Shown here: piece after piece, positions 40,820 through 50,000 of the stretch
How positions within the stretch are numbered: position 1 is the stretch's first letter
Layout of the letters: the number at the start of each line of letters is the position of its first letter
Assembly (NCBI GenBank): GCA_963848525.1
Contig: CAWKDZ010000002.1
Location: forward strand, 372,001 to 436,000
Length of the DNA: 64,000 nucleotides
Source: JACCTU01 sp963848525
GTDB lineage: Bacteria; Actinomycetota; Thermoleophilia; Gaiellales; Gaiellaceae
Direction: 5' to 3'
Notes under the pieces: generated by a model
The model's database searches: none
What the model was told of the DNA's origin: nothing
What the model saw: the letters and a program-made list of their open reading frames with translations, nothing else
Position numbers and translations under genes: made by a program

Positions 40820-42036
40820 GCTGGCTCGTCGCGATCCTCGGGCTCGCGTTCCTCGTGCTGATCCACGAGGCCGGACACTTCTTCACCGCGCGCTGGCTCG
40901 GCATGCGGCCGCGCAACTTCTACCTCGGCTTCCCGCCCGCGCTCGTCAAGAAGACGCACAACGGGATCGAGTACGGGATCGGCGCGATCCCGCTCGGCGG
41001 CTGGGTGAAGATTCCAGGGATGCACCGGCCGGCGCCGTCCGACCTGGACCTGCATCTCGGGCCCGCGCTCCGCGAGGCGCCGGAGCTGACCGGTGCGATC
41101 GAGCGGATGAAGCGGAAGCTCAACCGCGGCGAGTTCGTGCACGGCCCCGAGTACGACGAGCTCGCGCAGGCGGTCGAGTCGGCGGAGCTGTCGCCGCCGG
41201 CCGAGCGCAGCGCCGAGCGGGGCCTGCGGGAGCTCCGCGACGCGATCGGTCCCGACGCCTACTGGCGCGCGCCGACGTTGAAGCGGATCGCGGTCATCTT
41301 CGCCGGCCCGGGCACGAACCTCGTCTTCGCGGTCGCGCTGCTCGCGGTCGTGTTCGCGGTCGGCGTCCGCGTCGCCACGCTGACGGTGGACGAGGTCAGC
41401 GCCGGCAGCCCCGCCGACATCGCCGGCCTCCGGCCCGGAGACCGGATCGTCGGCGTCAACGGCGGCCAGGTCGAGGAGTTCGACGAGCTGTACACACAGA
41501 TCCAGGACGCCGAGGGCCGGCCCGTGACGCTGCGCATCGTGCGGGACGGCGCCGAGCGCGAGCTCGCGGTCTCGCCGACGCGCTTCCAGGGGGCCAACTG
41601 GGCAATCGGCTTCCGGCCGGCCGGCCGCGCGGAGCGGCACTCGCCGCCCGCCGCGACCGCGCTCGCGCTGGAGCGGACGTGGGAGGTGACCCAGGCGATC
41701 GGCGAAGGGTTCGCGCGGCTCGTGACGCCGGAGGGGCGGCGCGACATCTCGAGCCCGGTCGGGATCACGCGCGTCTCCTCGGAGGCCGTCGAGTTCGACT
41801 TCCGCGTCTACCTGCAGCTGCTCGCGTTCATCAGCCTCTCGCTCGCGCTGCTGAACCTGCTCCCGCTGCTGCCGCTCGACGGCGGCCACATCATGTTCTC
41901 GATCATCGAAGGCGTGAGGAGACGGGCCGTCGGGCGAGAGGTCTACGAGCGCGTCTCGATCGTCGGCATCGCCCTCGTGCTGATGCTCTTCTTCATCGGC
42001 CTCTCGAACGATCTGGGCGGGCGTCCACCGGGGTAA
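40816..42036 (+). CDS. rseP: Site-2 membrane metalloprotease (RseP/RasP family) with PDZ domain
   Basis: Intramembrane zinc protease for regulated proteolysis of anti-sigma factors or membrane peptides. The 406-residue protein has HEAGHFFTARWLG in the first membrane helix, an internal PDZ domain (VSAGSPADIAGLRPGDRIVG), and the third zinc ligand in LLPLLPLDGGHIMF. A ~90-residue insertion between the zinc motif and the PDZ domain is longer than in E. coli RseP. The stop TAA forms part of the next -10 element. Confidence 0.95.
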   Translation: MSWLVAILGLAFLVLIHEAGHFFTARWLGMRPRNFYLGFPPALVKKTHNGIEYGIGAIPLGGWVKIPGMHRPAPSDLDLHLGPALREAPELTGAIERMKRKLNRGEFVHGPEYDELAQAVESAELSPPAERSAERGLRELRDAIGPDAYWRAPTLKRIAVIFAGPGTNLVFAVALLAVVFAVGVRVATLTVDEVSAGSPADIAGLRPGDRIVGVNGGQVEEFDELYTQIQDAEGRPVTLRIVRDGAERELAVSPTRFQGANWAIGFRPAGRAERHSPPAATALALERTWEVTQAIGEGFARLVTPEGRRDISSPVGITRVSSEAVEFDFRVYLQLLAFISLSLALLNLLPLLPLDGGHIMFSIIEGVRRRAVGREVYERVSIVGIALVLMLFFIGLSNDLGGRPPG

Positions 42037-42039
42037 CCT
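42034..42039 (+). promoter_or_regulatory. Internal -10 element before ispG, built on the rseP stop codon
   Basis: TAACCT (TAA is the rseP stop) ends 8 bases before the ispG ATG. Confidence 0.5.
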
Positions 42040-42047
42040 GGCTTTCG

Positions 42048-43181
42048 ATGGCCAGCGAACGCAGCATCAAGGTCGGCAACGTCGCGATCGGCGGCGGTGC
42101 GCCCGTCGTCGTCCAGTCGATGACGCTGACGCCGACCCACGACGTCGAGGCGACGATCGCGCAGATCGCCGCCCTCGCGGATGCTGGCTGCGAGCTGGTC
42201 CGCTGCGCGGTGCCGAAGACCGAGGACGCGCGGGCGCTCGAGAAGATCGTGCGCCTGAGCCCGATCCCCGTCATCGCCGACATCCACTTCAACGCGAGCC
42301 TCGCGCTGAAGGCGATCGACGCGGGCGTCGCGGCGGTGCGGATCAACCCGGGCAACATCGGCGGGCCCGAGCGCGTCGCCGAGGTGGTGCAGGCCGCCAA
42401 GAAGGCGGGGATCTCGATGCGGATCGGCGCCAACTCCGGCTCGCTCCCGAAGCACCTGCACGCGCTCGCGCAGGAGGACCAGGCCGAGGCGCTCGTCGCC
42501 GCGGCGCTCGAGGAGGTCGAGCTGCTCGAGCGGCTCGACTACCGCGAGTTCAAGATCTCGGTCAAGTCCACGCACGTGCCGACGATGATCCGCGCGTACC
42601 GGATGCTCGCGGCGAAGGTGCCGTACCCGCTGCACCTCGGGGTGACCGAGGCGGGAACGCCCTTCGCGGGCTCGATCCGCAGCTCGATCGGGATCGGCGC
42701 GCTGCTCGCGGACGGCATCGGCGACACGCTCCGCGTCTCGCTCACGGCAGACCCGGTCAAGGAGGTCGAGGTCGCCTGGGAGATCCTGAAGGCGCTCGGC
42801 CTCCGGGAGCGGGGGCCGATCATGATCGCGTGCCCGAGCTGCGGGCGCGACAACGTCGGCGTCTGGAACCTCGCCGAGAAGGTCGAGGCGCGCCTGAGCG
42901 ACTACCCGCAGGCGTTCGAGGTCGCGGTCATGGGCTGCGCGGTCAACGGACCGGGGGAGGCGGGGGACGCCGACTTCGGGATCGCGGGCGGCCGTGACAC
43001 GGGCTTCATCTACGGGCACGGCCGCGTGCTCAAGAAGGTGTCGTCCGACATCCTCGTCGACGAGCTCTTCTTCGAGATCGACCGCTGGATCGAGTCCGGG
43101 ATGCATCGGCCGAAGCGCCTGAAGATGGCGAAGCCCGCGGCGCTCGCGATGGCCGAAGCGTCTCTGATCCCGCTCGACTAG
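42048..43181 (+). CDS. ispG: 4-hydroxy-3-methylbut-2-enyl diphosphate synthase
   Basis: Iron-sulfur enzyme converting MEcPP to HMBPP in the MEP pathway. The 377-residue protein begins RSIKVGNVAIGGGAPVVVQS, has VIADIHFNASLALKAI, and the 4Fe-4S ligands in IACPSCGRDN and VMGCAVNGPGEAGDADFG. ATG at 42048. Its stop TAG is the first half of the proS -10 element. Confidence 0.97.
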   Translation: MASERSIKVGNVAIGGGAPVVVQSMTLTPTHDVEATIAQIAALADAGCELVRCAVPKTEDARALEKIVRLSPIPVIADIHFNASLALKAIDAGVAAVRINPGNIGGPERVAEVVQAAKKAGISMRIGANSGSLPKHLHALAQEDQAEALVAAALEEVELLERLDYREFKISVKSTHVPTMIRAYRMLAAKVPYPLHLGVTEAGTPFAGSIRSSIGIGALLADGIGDTLRVSLTADPVKEVEVAWEILKALGLRERGPIMIACPSCGRDNVGVWNLAEKVEARLSDYPQAFEVAVMGCAVNGPGEAGDADFGIAGGRDTGFIYGHGRVLKKVSSDILVDELFFEIDRWIESGMHRPKRLKMAKPAALAMAEASLIPLD

Positions 43182-43184
43182 CCT
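43179..43184 (+). promoter_or_regulatory. Internal -10 element before proS, built on the ispG stop codon
   Basis: TAGCCT (TAG is the ispG stop) ends 7 bases before the GTG of proS; the same hexamer drives mutM. Confidence 0.5.
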
Positions 43185-43191
43185 GGCGCGC

Positions 43192-44844
43192 GTGCGCGCG
43201 TCGCAGCTCTTTCTGCCGACCTTGCGGGAGGCGCCTGCCGACGCGGAGGCCGCGAGCCACCGGCTGCTCGTCCGAGGCGCGTTCGTCCGCCAGGTCAGCG
43301 CGGGGCTCTGGTCGTTCCTGCCGCTCGGCTGGCGCGTCCACGAGAAGGTCGCGCAGATCATCCGCGAGGAGATGAACGCGATCGGCGGGCAGGAGATGTT
43401 CATGCCGGTCCTCGCGCCCGCGGAGCTCTGGCAGCAGACCGGGCGCTACCGACTCCCGGTGGTCTGGAAGACGGAGGACCGCACCGGCCGTCCGTTCGTG
43501 CTGGCGATGACGCACGAGGAGACGGTCACCTTCCACGCGCGCGAGCTCCAGTCGTACAAGCAGCTGCCGCAGATCCTCTACCACTTCCAGACGAAGGTGC
43601 GCGAAGAGCCGCGGCCGCGCGGCGGGCTGCTTCGCGTGCGCGAGTTCGTGATGAAGGACGCCTACTCGTTCGACCGCGACGAGGAGGGGCTCGAGGTCAG
43701 CTTCAAGAAGCACTGGGGGGCGTACGACCGGATCTTCGAGCGCTGCGGCGTCGAGGCCAGCGCGGTCGAGGCGGAGTCGGGCGAGATGGGCGGGAGCGAG
43801 TCGATCGACTTCCTCGCGCCCGCCGGCTCGGGCGAGAACACGCTCGTCACCTGCGAGCGCGGCGACTACGCGGCCGACCTGGAGATCGCCCGCGGCGTGC
43901 CGCGGCGACCGGAGTTCCCCGGCCACCTCGACGCGCCGGTCGAGATCGAGACGCCCGGGATCGAGACGATCGAGGCGCTCGCGGAGCTGCTCGGGATCGA
44001 CCCCGCGGCGACGTCGAAGGCGATGCCGGTCGTGCGTGACGGCACCGTCGTGCTCGCGCTCGTCCGCGGCGACGACCGGCTGGAGGAGGCGAAGCTCGCG
44101 GCCGAGCTCGGCGGCGACGTGCGGCTCGCGTCCGAGGAGGAGATTCGTGCGGCGTTCGGCGCCGATCCGGGCTCGCTGGGGCCGGTCGGGTTCGACGGCG
44201 ACGTCGTCGCGGACGAAGCCCTGCGCGAGGGGCAGTTCGTGGCGGGCGCGAACCGCACCGGCCGACACCTGCGCGGAGTCGAGCACGGGCGCGATTTCGA
44301 GGCGCGCTTCGCCGACATCCGAGAGGCACAGAAGGGCGACTCGTGCCCGCGCTGCGGCGGCTCACTGCGCTTCCAGACGGCGATCGAACTGGGGCACATC
44401 TTCAAGCTCGGCACCTACTATTCGACCCCGCTTCGTGCGATGTATCTCGACGAATCGGGTAAGGAGCAACCCATCGTGATGGGCTCCTACGGGATCGGTC
44501 CCGGGCGCGTGATGGCGGCCGTCGTCGAGCAGCACCACGACGAGCACGGGATCGTCTGGCCGCGTTCGATCGCCCCGTACGACGTGCACGTGGTCGCGCT
44601 GCCGGGTCTCGACGAGCAGGCCGACGAAGTCGCGACGGCGCTGGAGGCGCACGGCCACGAGGTGCTGCTCGACGACCGCGACCAACGTGCCGGGGAGAAG
44701 TTCGCGGACGCCGACCTGATCGGCTGCCCGGTCCGGGTCACTGTCGGCAAAAAGACGCTCGACGACGGCGCCGTCGACGTTCGCGACCGCAGCACCGGCG
44801 ACGAGCGCCGAGTGCCGATGGCCGAGCTCGGGGCGTTGCCTTGA
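43192..44844 (+). CDS. proS: Prolyl-tRNA synthetase, bacterial type with editing domain
   Basis: Charges tRNA-Pro and edits Ala-tRNA-Pro. The 550-residue class II enzyme has motif 1 (GLWSFLPLGWRVHEKVAQII), motif 2 (FQTKVREEPRPRGGLLRVRE), the YbaK-like INS editing insertion (~residues 220-375) with CERGDYAADLEIARG before it, motif 3 (PIVMGSYGIGPGRVMAAVVE) and a C-terminal anticodon-binding domain. It closes the rpsB cluster; a tRNA-Pro(GGG) gene lies 7.6 kb downstream. Confidence 0.97.
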   Translation: MRASQLFLPTLREAPADAEAASHRLLVRGAFVRQVSAGLWSFLPLGWRVHEKVAQIIREEMNAIGGQEMFMPVLAPAELWQQTGRYRLPVVWKTEDRTGRPFVLAMTHEETVTFHARELQSYKQLPQILYHFQTKVREEPRPRGGLLRVREFVMKDAYSFDRDEEGLEVSFKKHWGAYDRIFERCGVEASAVEAESGEMGGSESIDFLAPAGSGENTLVTCERGDYAADLEIARGVPRRPEFPGHLDAPVEIETPGIETIEALAELLGIDPAATSKAMPVVRDGTVVLALVRGDDRLEEAKLAAELGGDVRLASEEEIRAAFGADPGSLGPVGFDGDVVADEALREGQFVAGANRTGRHLRGVEHGRDFEARFADIREAQKGDSCPRCGGSLRFQTAIELGHIFKLGTYYSTPLRAMYLDESGKEQPIVMGSYGIGPGRVMAAVVEQHHDEHGIVWPRSIAPYDVHVVALPGLDEQADEVATALEAHGHEVLLDDRDQRAGEKFADADLIGCPVRVTVGKKTLDDGAVDVRDRSTGDERRVPMAELGALP

Positions 44845-44857
44845 TAGGGCTGCCCTG

Positions 44858-45154
44858 ATGGCCCGCCGCCGCCGCTTCTCGACCGAGCCGTTCGGCCCGA
44901 CCATCGAGCGCCTGATGGACGAGACCGGCACGACGTACCGCGGCCTTGCCGACCGAACCCGGCTCTCGGCCGGCTATCTCAACCACCTGGTGCACGGGAA
45001 CCGCCCGGTGCCTTCGAACGACGTGATGAAGACGCTCGCGTCGGCGCTCGGCGTCGAGCCCGAGCACTTCCGCGAGTACCGCCTGCGTGTGATCACGGAC
45101 CGGCTCGAGGCGATGCCGGAGATGATCGACCGGCTCTACAAGCGTTTCGGCTAG
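44858..45154 (+). CDS. XRE-family helix-turn-helix regulator
   Basis: A 98-residue protein with one Cro/CI-type helix-turn-helix: RLMDETGTTYRGLADRTRLS, AGYLNHLVHGNRPVPSNDVM, then ALGVEPEHFREYRL. It lacks any other domain. It follows proS by 13 bases and ends immediately before the convergent tail-tube genes (stops at 45152-45154 and 45155-45157 abut), so it could regulate proS, itself or the tail genes; no operator was identified. Confidence 0.88.
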   Translation: MARRRRFSTEPFGPTIERLMDETGTTYRGLADRTRLSAGYLNHLVHGNRPVPSNDVMKTLASALGVEPEHFREYRLRVITDRLEAMPEMIDRLYKRFG

Positions 45155-45601
45155 CTACTCGAGCTCGACGCGTTCGACGGCGAGCGTGAGCTCCTCGATC
45201 GCGACGTCCGTGCTCGTGGCGTTCAGCGGCCCGCAGAAGTGCCGAACCGGAAGCGCGCCGAGAAGCTTCCAGCTCAGCACGATCGACGTGTGGTCCTCGT
45301 TCTGAAGCTGGACCAGGACGGTTCGCGCGCTCCGTCCGCCGTTGCGCACGTCGTTGAGCCAGTTGTACAGGTCGAGGACGCCGATCACGCCGCGCTTCAA
45401 CGTGACGTCGGGCACACGGGAGAGTCCTGCGATCTTGCGTACTTCGTTCGCCTTGTCGTTCCCGTTGCGGTACTCGAAGACCTCGACGATCGTGCCGATC
45501 GGACTGCACTCCTGGAACCCGGCTTGGGGCCCGTCGGTGCCGCCGCCGAGCTCGACGAGGAAGTTGAACTGCCCGTACGGGTCGTCACGTTGAACGGCCA
45601 T
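45155..45601 (-). CDS. Phage/contractile-injection tail-tube protein (gp19-like), full-length
   Basis: A 148-residue protein of the conserved phage tail region family (T4 gp19/Afp1-like tube). It shows DPYGQFNFLVELGGGTDGPQ, AGFQECSPIGTIVEVFEYRN, the hallmark VPDVTLKRGVIGVLDLYNWL and a C-terminal TSTDVAIEELTLAVERVELE. In complete systems this protein polymerises into the inner tube. ATG follows AAGGAG, inside the 3' end of the upstream paralogue. No sheath, baseplate, spike or ClpV-like gene is nearby. Confidence 0.88.
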   Translation of the reverse strand: MAVQRDDPYGQFNFLVELGGGTDGPQAGFQECSPIGTIVEVFEYRNGNDKANEVRKIAGLSRVPDVTLKRGVIGVLDLYNWLNDVRNGGRSARTVLVQLQNEDHTSIVLSWKLLGALPVRHFCGPLNATSTDVAIEELTLAVERVELE

Positions 45602-45971
45602 CGCTCACGCTCCTTTCGTCCCAGCGCAGGTCGTCGAAAGCGAGCTCGAGCTCCTCCGAGGCGAGCCCGCCGCCGACCGCATCGAAGGTGGGCCCGGTCC
45701 AGCGGACCGGTCGGGCGCCGACGAGCGTCCACGAGTTGAGGACCTCGCCGCCCGGAACGTCGAGCTGCTCGATCGTGACGTCGCGAGGGTCGCCGCGCCG
45801 GTGCCAGTCGAAGAACTCCGCCGAGCGAGTCAGCGCGCGGCGCAGCACGACCGTCGCCGGCTCGGCCCCGGCGCTCAGGGGGCCTACCTCGGAGAAGCCG
45901 TGCTCCGCCCCCGCGATCAGAACGCGAAAGCTCCCCGTCCCGAGCGGCTCGTCACGCTCGTGCTCGCGCAT
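45585..45971 (-). CDS. Second tail-tube-like protein (gp19-like paralogue, shorter)
   Basis: A 128-residue paralogue of the neighbouring protein: SFRVLIAGAEHGFSEVGPLS, RRALTRSAEFFDWHRRG, VLNSWTLVGARPVRWTGPTF and LASEELELAFDDLRW align with the tube family, but the TLKRG loop is shortened. The two genes overlap by 17 bases. ATG at 45971 has TACCGT 8 bases upstream. It could cap or initiate the tube, or the pair could serve a non-phage role. Confidence 0.82.
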   Translation of the reverse strand: MREHERDEPLGTGSFRVLIAGAEHGFSEVGPLSAGAEPATVVLRRALTRSAEFFDWHRRGDPRDVTIEQLDVPGGEVLNSWTLVGARPVRWTGPTFDAVGGGLASEELELAFDDLRWDERSVSDGRST

Positions 45972-45979
45972 CGGGCGGG

Positions 45980-45989
45980 ACGGTACCGT
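45980..45989. promoter_or_regulatory. Palindromic bidirectional -10 core ACGGTACCGT
   Basis: The 10-bp perfect palindrome gives TACCGT on both strands, 8 bases before the start codon of each divergent gene (npdG-like plus strand GTG 45998; tail gene minus strand ATG 45971). Confidence 0.5.
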
Positions 45990-45997
45990 TCGGGCCG

Positions 45998-46543
45998 GTG
46001 AAGATCGCGACGATCGGCCGGGGGAACGTGGGCGGTGGACTGGCCGCGCTCTGGCGGGCTGCGGGCAACGACGTGGTCGAGCTCGGCAGCGACGGCGGCG
46101 ACGTCTCCGACGCGGAAGCCGTCCTGCTCGCGGTCCCGTCGAACGCGATCGACGATGCGGTCGCGTCGGTCACCGGACTTGAGGGCAAGGTCGTCGTCGA
46201 CGCGACGAACGCGTTCGGCGGGCGCGCGGAGGGCTTCGAGTCGCTCGCGCACCAGGTCAAGGCTCGCACCGGCGGACCGGTCGCGAAGGCCTTCAACCTC
46301 AACTTCGCGCGGAACTACGACGGGATCGCCGCGCAGGAACGGCCGCCGGGCAACCTCTTCTGCTGCGACGACGAGGCGCGCGATGTGACGGAGCGCCTCT
46401 GCCGCGAAGCCGGCTTCGAGCCCGTCTACGCCGGCACGCTCGAGAACGCGCGGGCGCTGGAGGACTTCCTCGGCCCGCTCGGCGCGGTCGCGAACGACCG
46501 CGGTCGCCCGTTCCACCGCTTCGCGCCGCCGGGCGAGCTGTAG
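45998..46543 (+). CDS. NAD(P)-binding oxidoreductase, F420-dependent NADP reductase-like
   Basis: A 181-residue Rossmann protein with MKIATIGRGNVGGGLAALWR (GxGNVG), EAVLLAVPSNAIDDAVASV and VVVDATNAFGG, like the dinucleotide-binding domain of the F420H2:NADP oxidoreductase family. The end FRRFA-type (PFHRFAPPGEL) is short and the enzyme may act on another substrate. It is divergent from the tail genes and ends at a strong hairpin. Confidence 0.82.
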   Translation: MKIATIGRGNVGGGLAALWRAAGNDVVELGSDGGDVSDAEAVLLAVPSNAIDDAVASVTGLEGKVVVDATNAFGGRAEGFESLAHQVKARTGGPVAKAFNLNFARNYDGIAAQERPPGNLFCCDDEARDVTERLCREAGFEPVYAGTLENARALEDFLGPLGAVANDRGRPFHRFAPPGEL

Positions 46544-46552
46544 GCCGGAGCG

Positions 46553-46580
46553 CTGAGGGCGGCCTTGCGGCCGCCCTCAG
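46553..46580. terminator. Strong hairpin between convergent genes
   Basis: CTGAGGGCGGCC and GGCCGCCCTCAG form a perfect 12-bp stem with a 4-base loop, 9 bases after the npdG-like stop and 12 bases before the end of the PRC gene. It can act in both directions; there is no T-run. Confidence 0.65.
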
Positions 46581-46592
46581 GGTCAAGCAGGC

Positions 46593-46943
46593 TCAGGTGA
46601 GATCGTCGGAGCGCGTGCCGTAGTACGAGCCGACGCGATCGTGGTACTCCGTGTCGCGGTAATTCGACTCGTCGAACTCCGGGCTGTCCTTGATCTCGTC
46701 CTTCGTGCGGTTCACGTACACCTTCTGCTCGTCGAGGTCGACCGTCTGGATGACGCCGGCCGGGAGCAGGACCTTCTTGCCGAAGATCCACGGCCCGGTA
46801 TCGACGACGATGTAGCTGCCGCCGGCCTCGTTCGTGGCCTCGTCGACCTTCCCGATGCCACCGTCGGTCGCCTCGACCTCGAACCCGACCAGCTGGGTGC
46901 CGGACCAGGTCGTCTCGCGGTATGTCCACATGTCTGTGCTCAT
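46593..46943 (-). CDS. PRC-barrel domain protein
   Basis: A 116-residue small protein with a PRC-barrel: WSGTQLVGFEVEATDGGIGK, GGSYIVVDTGPWIFGKKVLL, PAGVIQTVDLDEQKVYVNRT, followed by a tail of DSPEFDESNYRD. PRC barrels occur in ribosome maturation factors and stress-associated proteins; this stand-alone form is commonly linked to general stress. GGAGGGG precedes ATG at 46943. It is divergent from the AAA-cyclase gene. Confidence 0.87.
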   Translation of the reverse strand: MSTDMWTYRETTWSGTQLVGFEVEATDGGIGKVDEATNEAGGSYIVVDTGPWIFGKKVLLPAGVIQTVDLDEQKVYVNRTKDEIKDSPEFDESNYRDTEYHDRVGSYYGTRSDDLT

Positions 46944-47051
46944 CAGTGAGGACCCCTCCTCCGGTTGCTTTCGTTTCTGGGGACACCCTGGTGGTTCCCG
47001 GTCACGTCGGCCGGGAAACGGCCCAGTTCGCGGCGATGGAAGAATCGGAGC

Positions 47052-50000
47052 GTGCTGGAACGCGTCCTGTGTCCAACCCTCGTCGGGCGAGACGAGCCGC
47101 TCTTCGTCCTCGAAGATGCGCTGCTGAGCGCGGAGCGCGGGGAAGGCCGGTTCGTCGTGCTCGGCGGCGAGGCGGGCATCGGGAAGACGCGGCTCGCAAC
47201 GGAACTCACGAAGCGCGCTCGGCGGCTCGGCTCGGAAGTGCTCTGGGGCGCGTGCAGCGAAGCGGAGCTGCCGCTGCCGTACCTCCCGTTCGTCGAGGCG
47301 CTCGGGAACTACCTCTCGCGCCAGGAGGTGGACGCGCTCGGCGCCGAGCTCGGCGCATCGCGGCGAGAGCTCGCGCAGCTGTTCCCGCAGCTCGGCAGTG
47401 ACGAAGCCGCGGCCCCCGTCGGCGATCCCGCGCAGGCGAAGCTGCGGCTGTTCGAGGCCGTCGTCGCGCTGCTCGCGCTCCCGGCCCGCGAGCACGGCCT
47501 GCTGCTCGTCGTCGAGGACGTCCACTGGGCCGATTCCGCGACGCGAGAGCTGCTCGACCACCTGGTGCGCCGGCTCACGGGCACGCGCTCGCTCGTGCTG
47601 GTCACGTACCGGAGCGACGAGCTCGACCGCAGGCATCCGCTCGCGGCGCTCATGCAGACGTGGCGCCGCTCCGGTGTCGCGGAGGTCGTCGCGCTGTCGC
47701 CCCTCGACCGCCCGCAGATCGCGGAGATGATCGGAGCGATCCTCGACGACGAGCGTGTTGCGCCGGAGCTTCGCGATCTCATGCACGCCCGCACGGACGG
47801 CAATCCCTTCGTGCTCGAGGAGATGCTCAAGGAGGCGATCGACCGCGGCGACGTGTTCGAGACCGACGACGGCTGGGAGCAGCGAGCGCTCGACGACGTG
47901 CGCATCCCTGAGACGGTGCGCGAGACGATCCTGCTGCGGTTCGGGCGCCTCGATCGCGCCCACGTTGAAGTCCTCGAGACAGCCGCCGTGCTCGGCCGGA
48001 CGTTCGAGTACGCGACCGTTGTCGAAGCCGTCGACGCATCCGAGGCGGCCGTGCAGGACGCGCTCGCGGCAGGCGTCGCGCAGCAGCTGCTCGAGGAGGT
48101 CGTCGCCGGCCGGCCTACGTACCGGTGGCGACACGCTCTGACCCAGGAGGCGATCGCCGACGAGATCGTGCTGCCCCGGCGGCAGTCGATCCACAGCCGC
48201 GCGGCGAACGTCCTCGCGGCGGGAGGGTCGGCAGCGCCCGGCATCGCCCGCCACCTCCTCGGAGCAGGCCGTTTCGACGAGGCCGTGCCGGTCTGCATCG
48301 CTGCGGCGGACGACGCCGCGGCGTCGTTCGCGTTCGCCGACGCGCTCGAGCTGCTCGATCGCGCACTCCCGCACGTTCGCGATCCGCTTGCGCGGGCGCG
48401 GCTGCTCTCGCGGATCGGCAACGCGCTCTGGATGTCCGGGAAGCCGGCGAAGGCCGAGCAGGTGCTCGAGGAGGGCATCGCCGGGCTCGAAACCGCGGGG
48501 GAGAAGCTCGAGGCGGCGCGGTACCGGCTCGTGCTCGGGCGAACGCACTGGGAGCAGAGCCGGCCCGAGCGGGCGCGCGAGGAATTCGAACGGGCGCGGG
48601 GGATGCTCGAGGCTGACGGCCCTTCGGCCGAGCTCGCCGTCGCGTACGTGCGCCTCGCCGGCCTCTACAAGTTCGAGCTCGACAACGAGCGCGGCCTTGA
48701 GGCCTGCTCGAAGGCGGTCGAGGTCGCGCGTGCGGCCGGCGCCGAGTTCGAGCGTGTGTGGGCGAGCTCGTGGCTCGCGTTCGAGCTGATCGACTCGGAT
48801 CGCTCCGCGGAGGGCTGGCAGTTGTTGGACGACGCGTTCGAGGAAGCGCGGCGGAGAGGGTGGTCGTTCATCGCGCACAACATCGCCTACAACGACGCCT
48901 GGACGAGACTGCACCTGCTCATGCCTGGGATCCTCGAGCGGGCCGAGGTCCTGGCGTCCGAGCCGGGTCCCGCGACCATCACCGACATGACAGCGATCGC
49001 GACAAGCTGGCACCTGCGTTCGAGCGGCGAACTGCCGGATGCGCTCGAGGCGATCGCGCGCGCCGATCGCGCGCTCGCCGACACGGCCAGCGACAAGGTG
49101 CGCTGGCGGACGAAGGTCGAGCACGCAGAGGTGCTGCTCGAGCTGGGTCGACTCGAGGAGGCCGCAGCAGCGCTGCCGCCGCCGTCGGAGCGCGCCGAGC
49201 TCCAGGACCTCGTCTACGACTCGATCCCCCAGATCCGGCTGCGCCTCGCGGACGGGCGCCGCGACGAGGCGGTCGCGCTCGCGCGCGAGGTCGCCGAAGA
49301 GGCCGAGCGGCTCGCTTCGTACGGCGACACGCTCGCGGTCGCGGTCGAGGCGCTCGTCGCCGCCGGCCTGGTCGACGAGGCTCAGGCTGTCGTCGCGCCC
49401 GGACGCGACCACCTGCTGCTCGACGAAGCCCGCGGCCGGATCCTGCTCGCCCGCGGCGACTCGGAGGAGGCCGCTCGGCTGTTCGCAGCCGTCGCAGTGG
49501 AGTCCGAGAGACGCGGCTACCGGCTCGTCGCGTGGCGCGCGCGCATCCTGGCCGCGGAGGCGCTTGAGGACGAGCGCGAGCTTGCGGCTGTCATGTCGGA
49601 GGCGGACGATGAGAGCGCCGTCCTCGTGCGCGACGCCGCGCGAGCCGCCGCCGAGCGACTCGGTCTCACGCTTCCCGATCCCCGGCCCCCGAGCACGCCC
49701 GAACCCGAGCTCGTCCGCGCCGGCGAGCGGCTGGTCACGTCGATGTTCGCCGACGTCCGCGGCTACACGGCGGTCGCCGCTGCGACACCGCCGGCCGACC
49801 TTGCCGATCGAGTCTCGGCGCTCTATCGCTGGGCCGCCGCCGAGGTCGACAGGCACCACGGCTTCGTCGACAAGTTCGCCGGCGACGCGGTGATGGCGAC
49901 CTTCAACGCGACCGGGACGCGACTCGACCACGCGGTGGACGCACTCGAAGCGGCGCTCGCCCTGTGCGGGAAGGCCGCGCTCCTCGACCTCGGCCTCGGA

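Noticed and set aside
45155..45971. Prophage island
   Set aside because: Only two tube genes are present; no integrase, terminase, capsid, attachment repeats or change in base composition.
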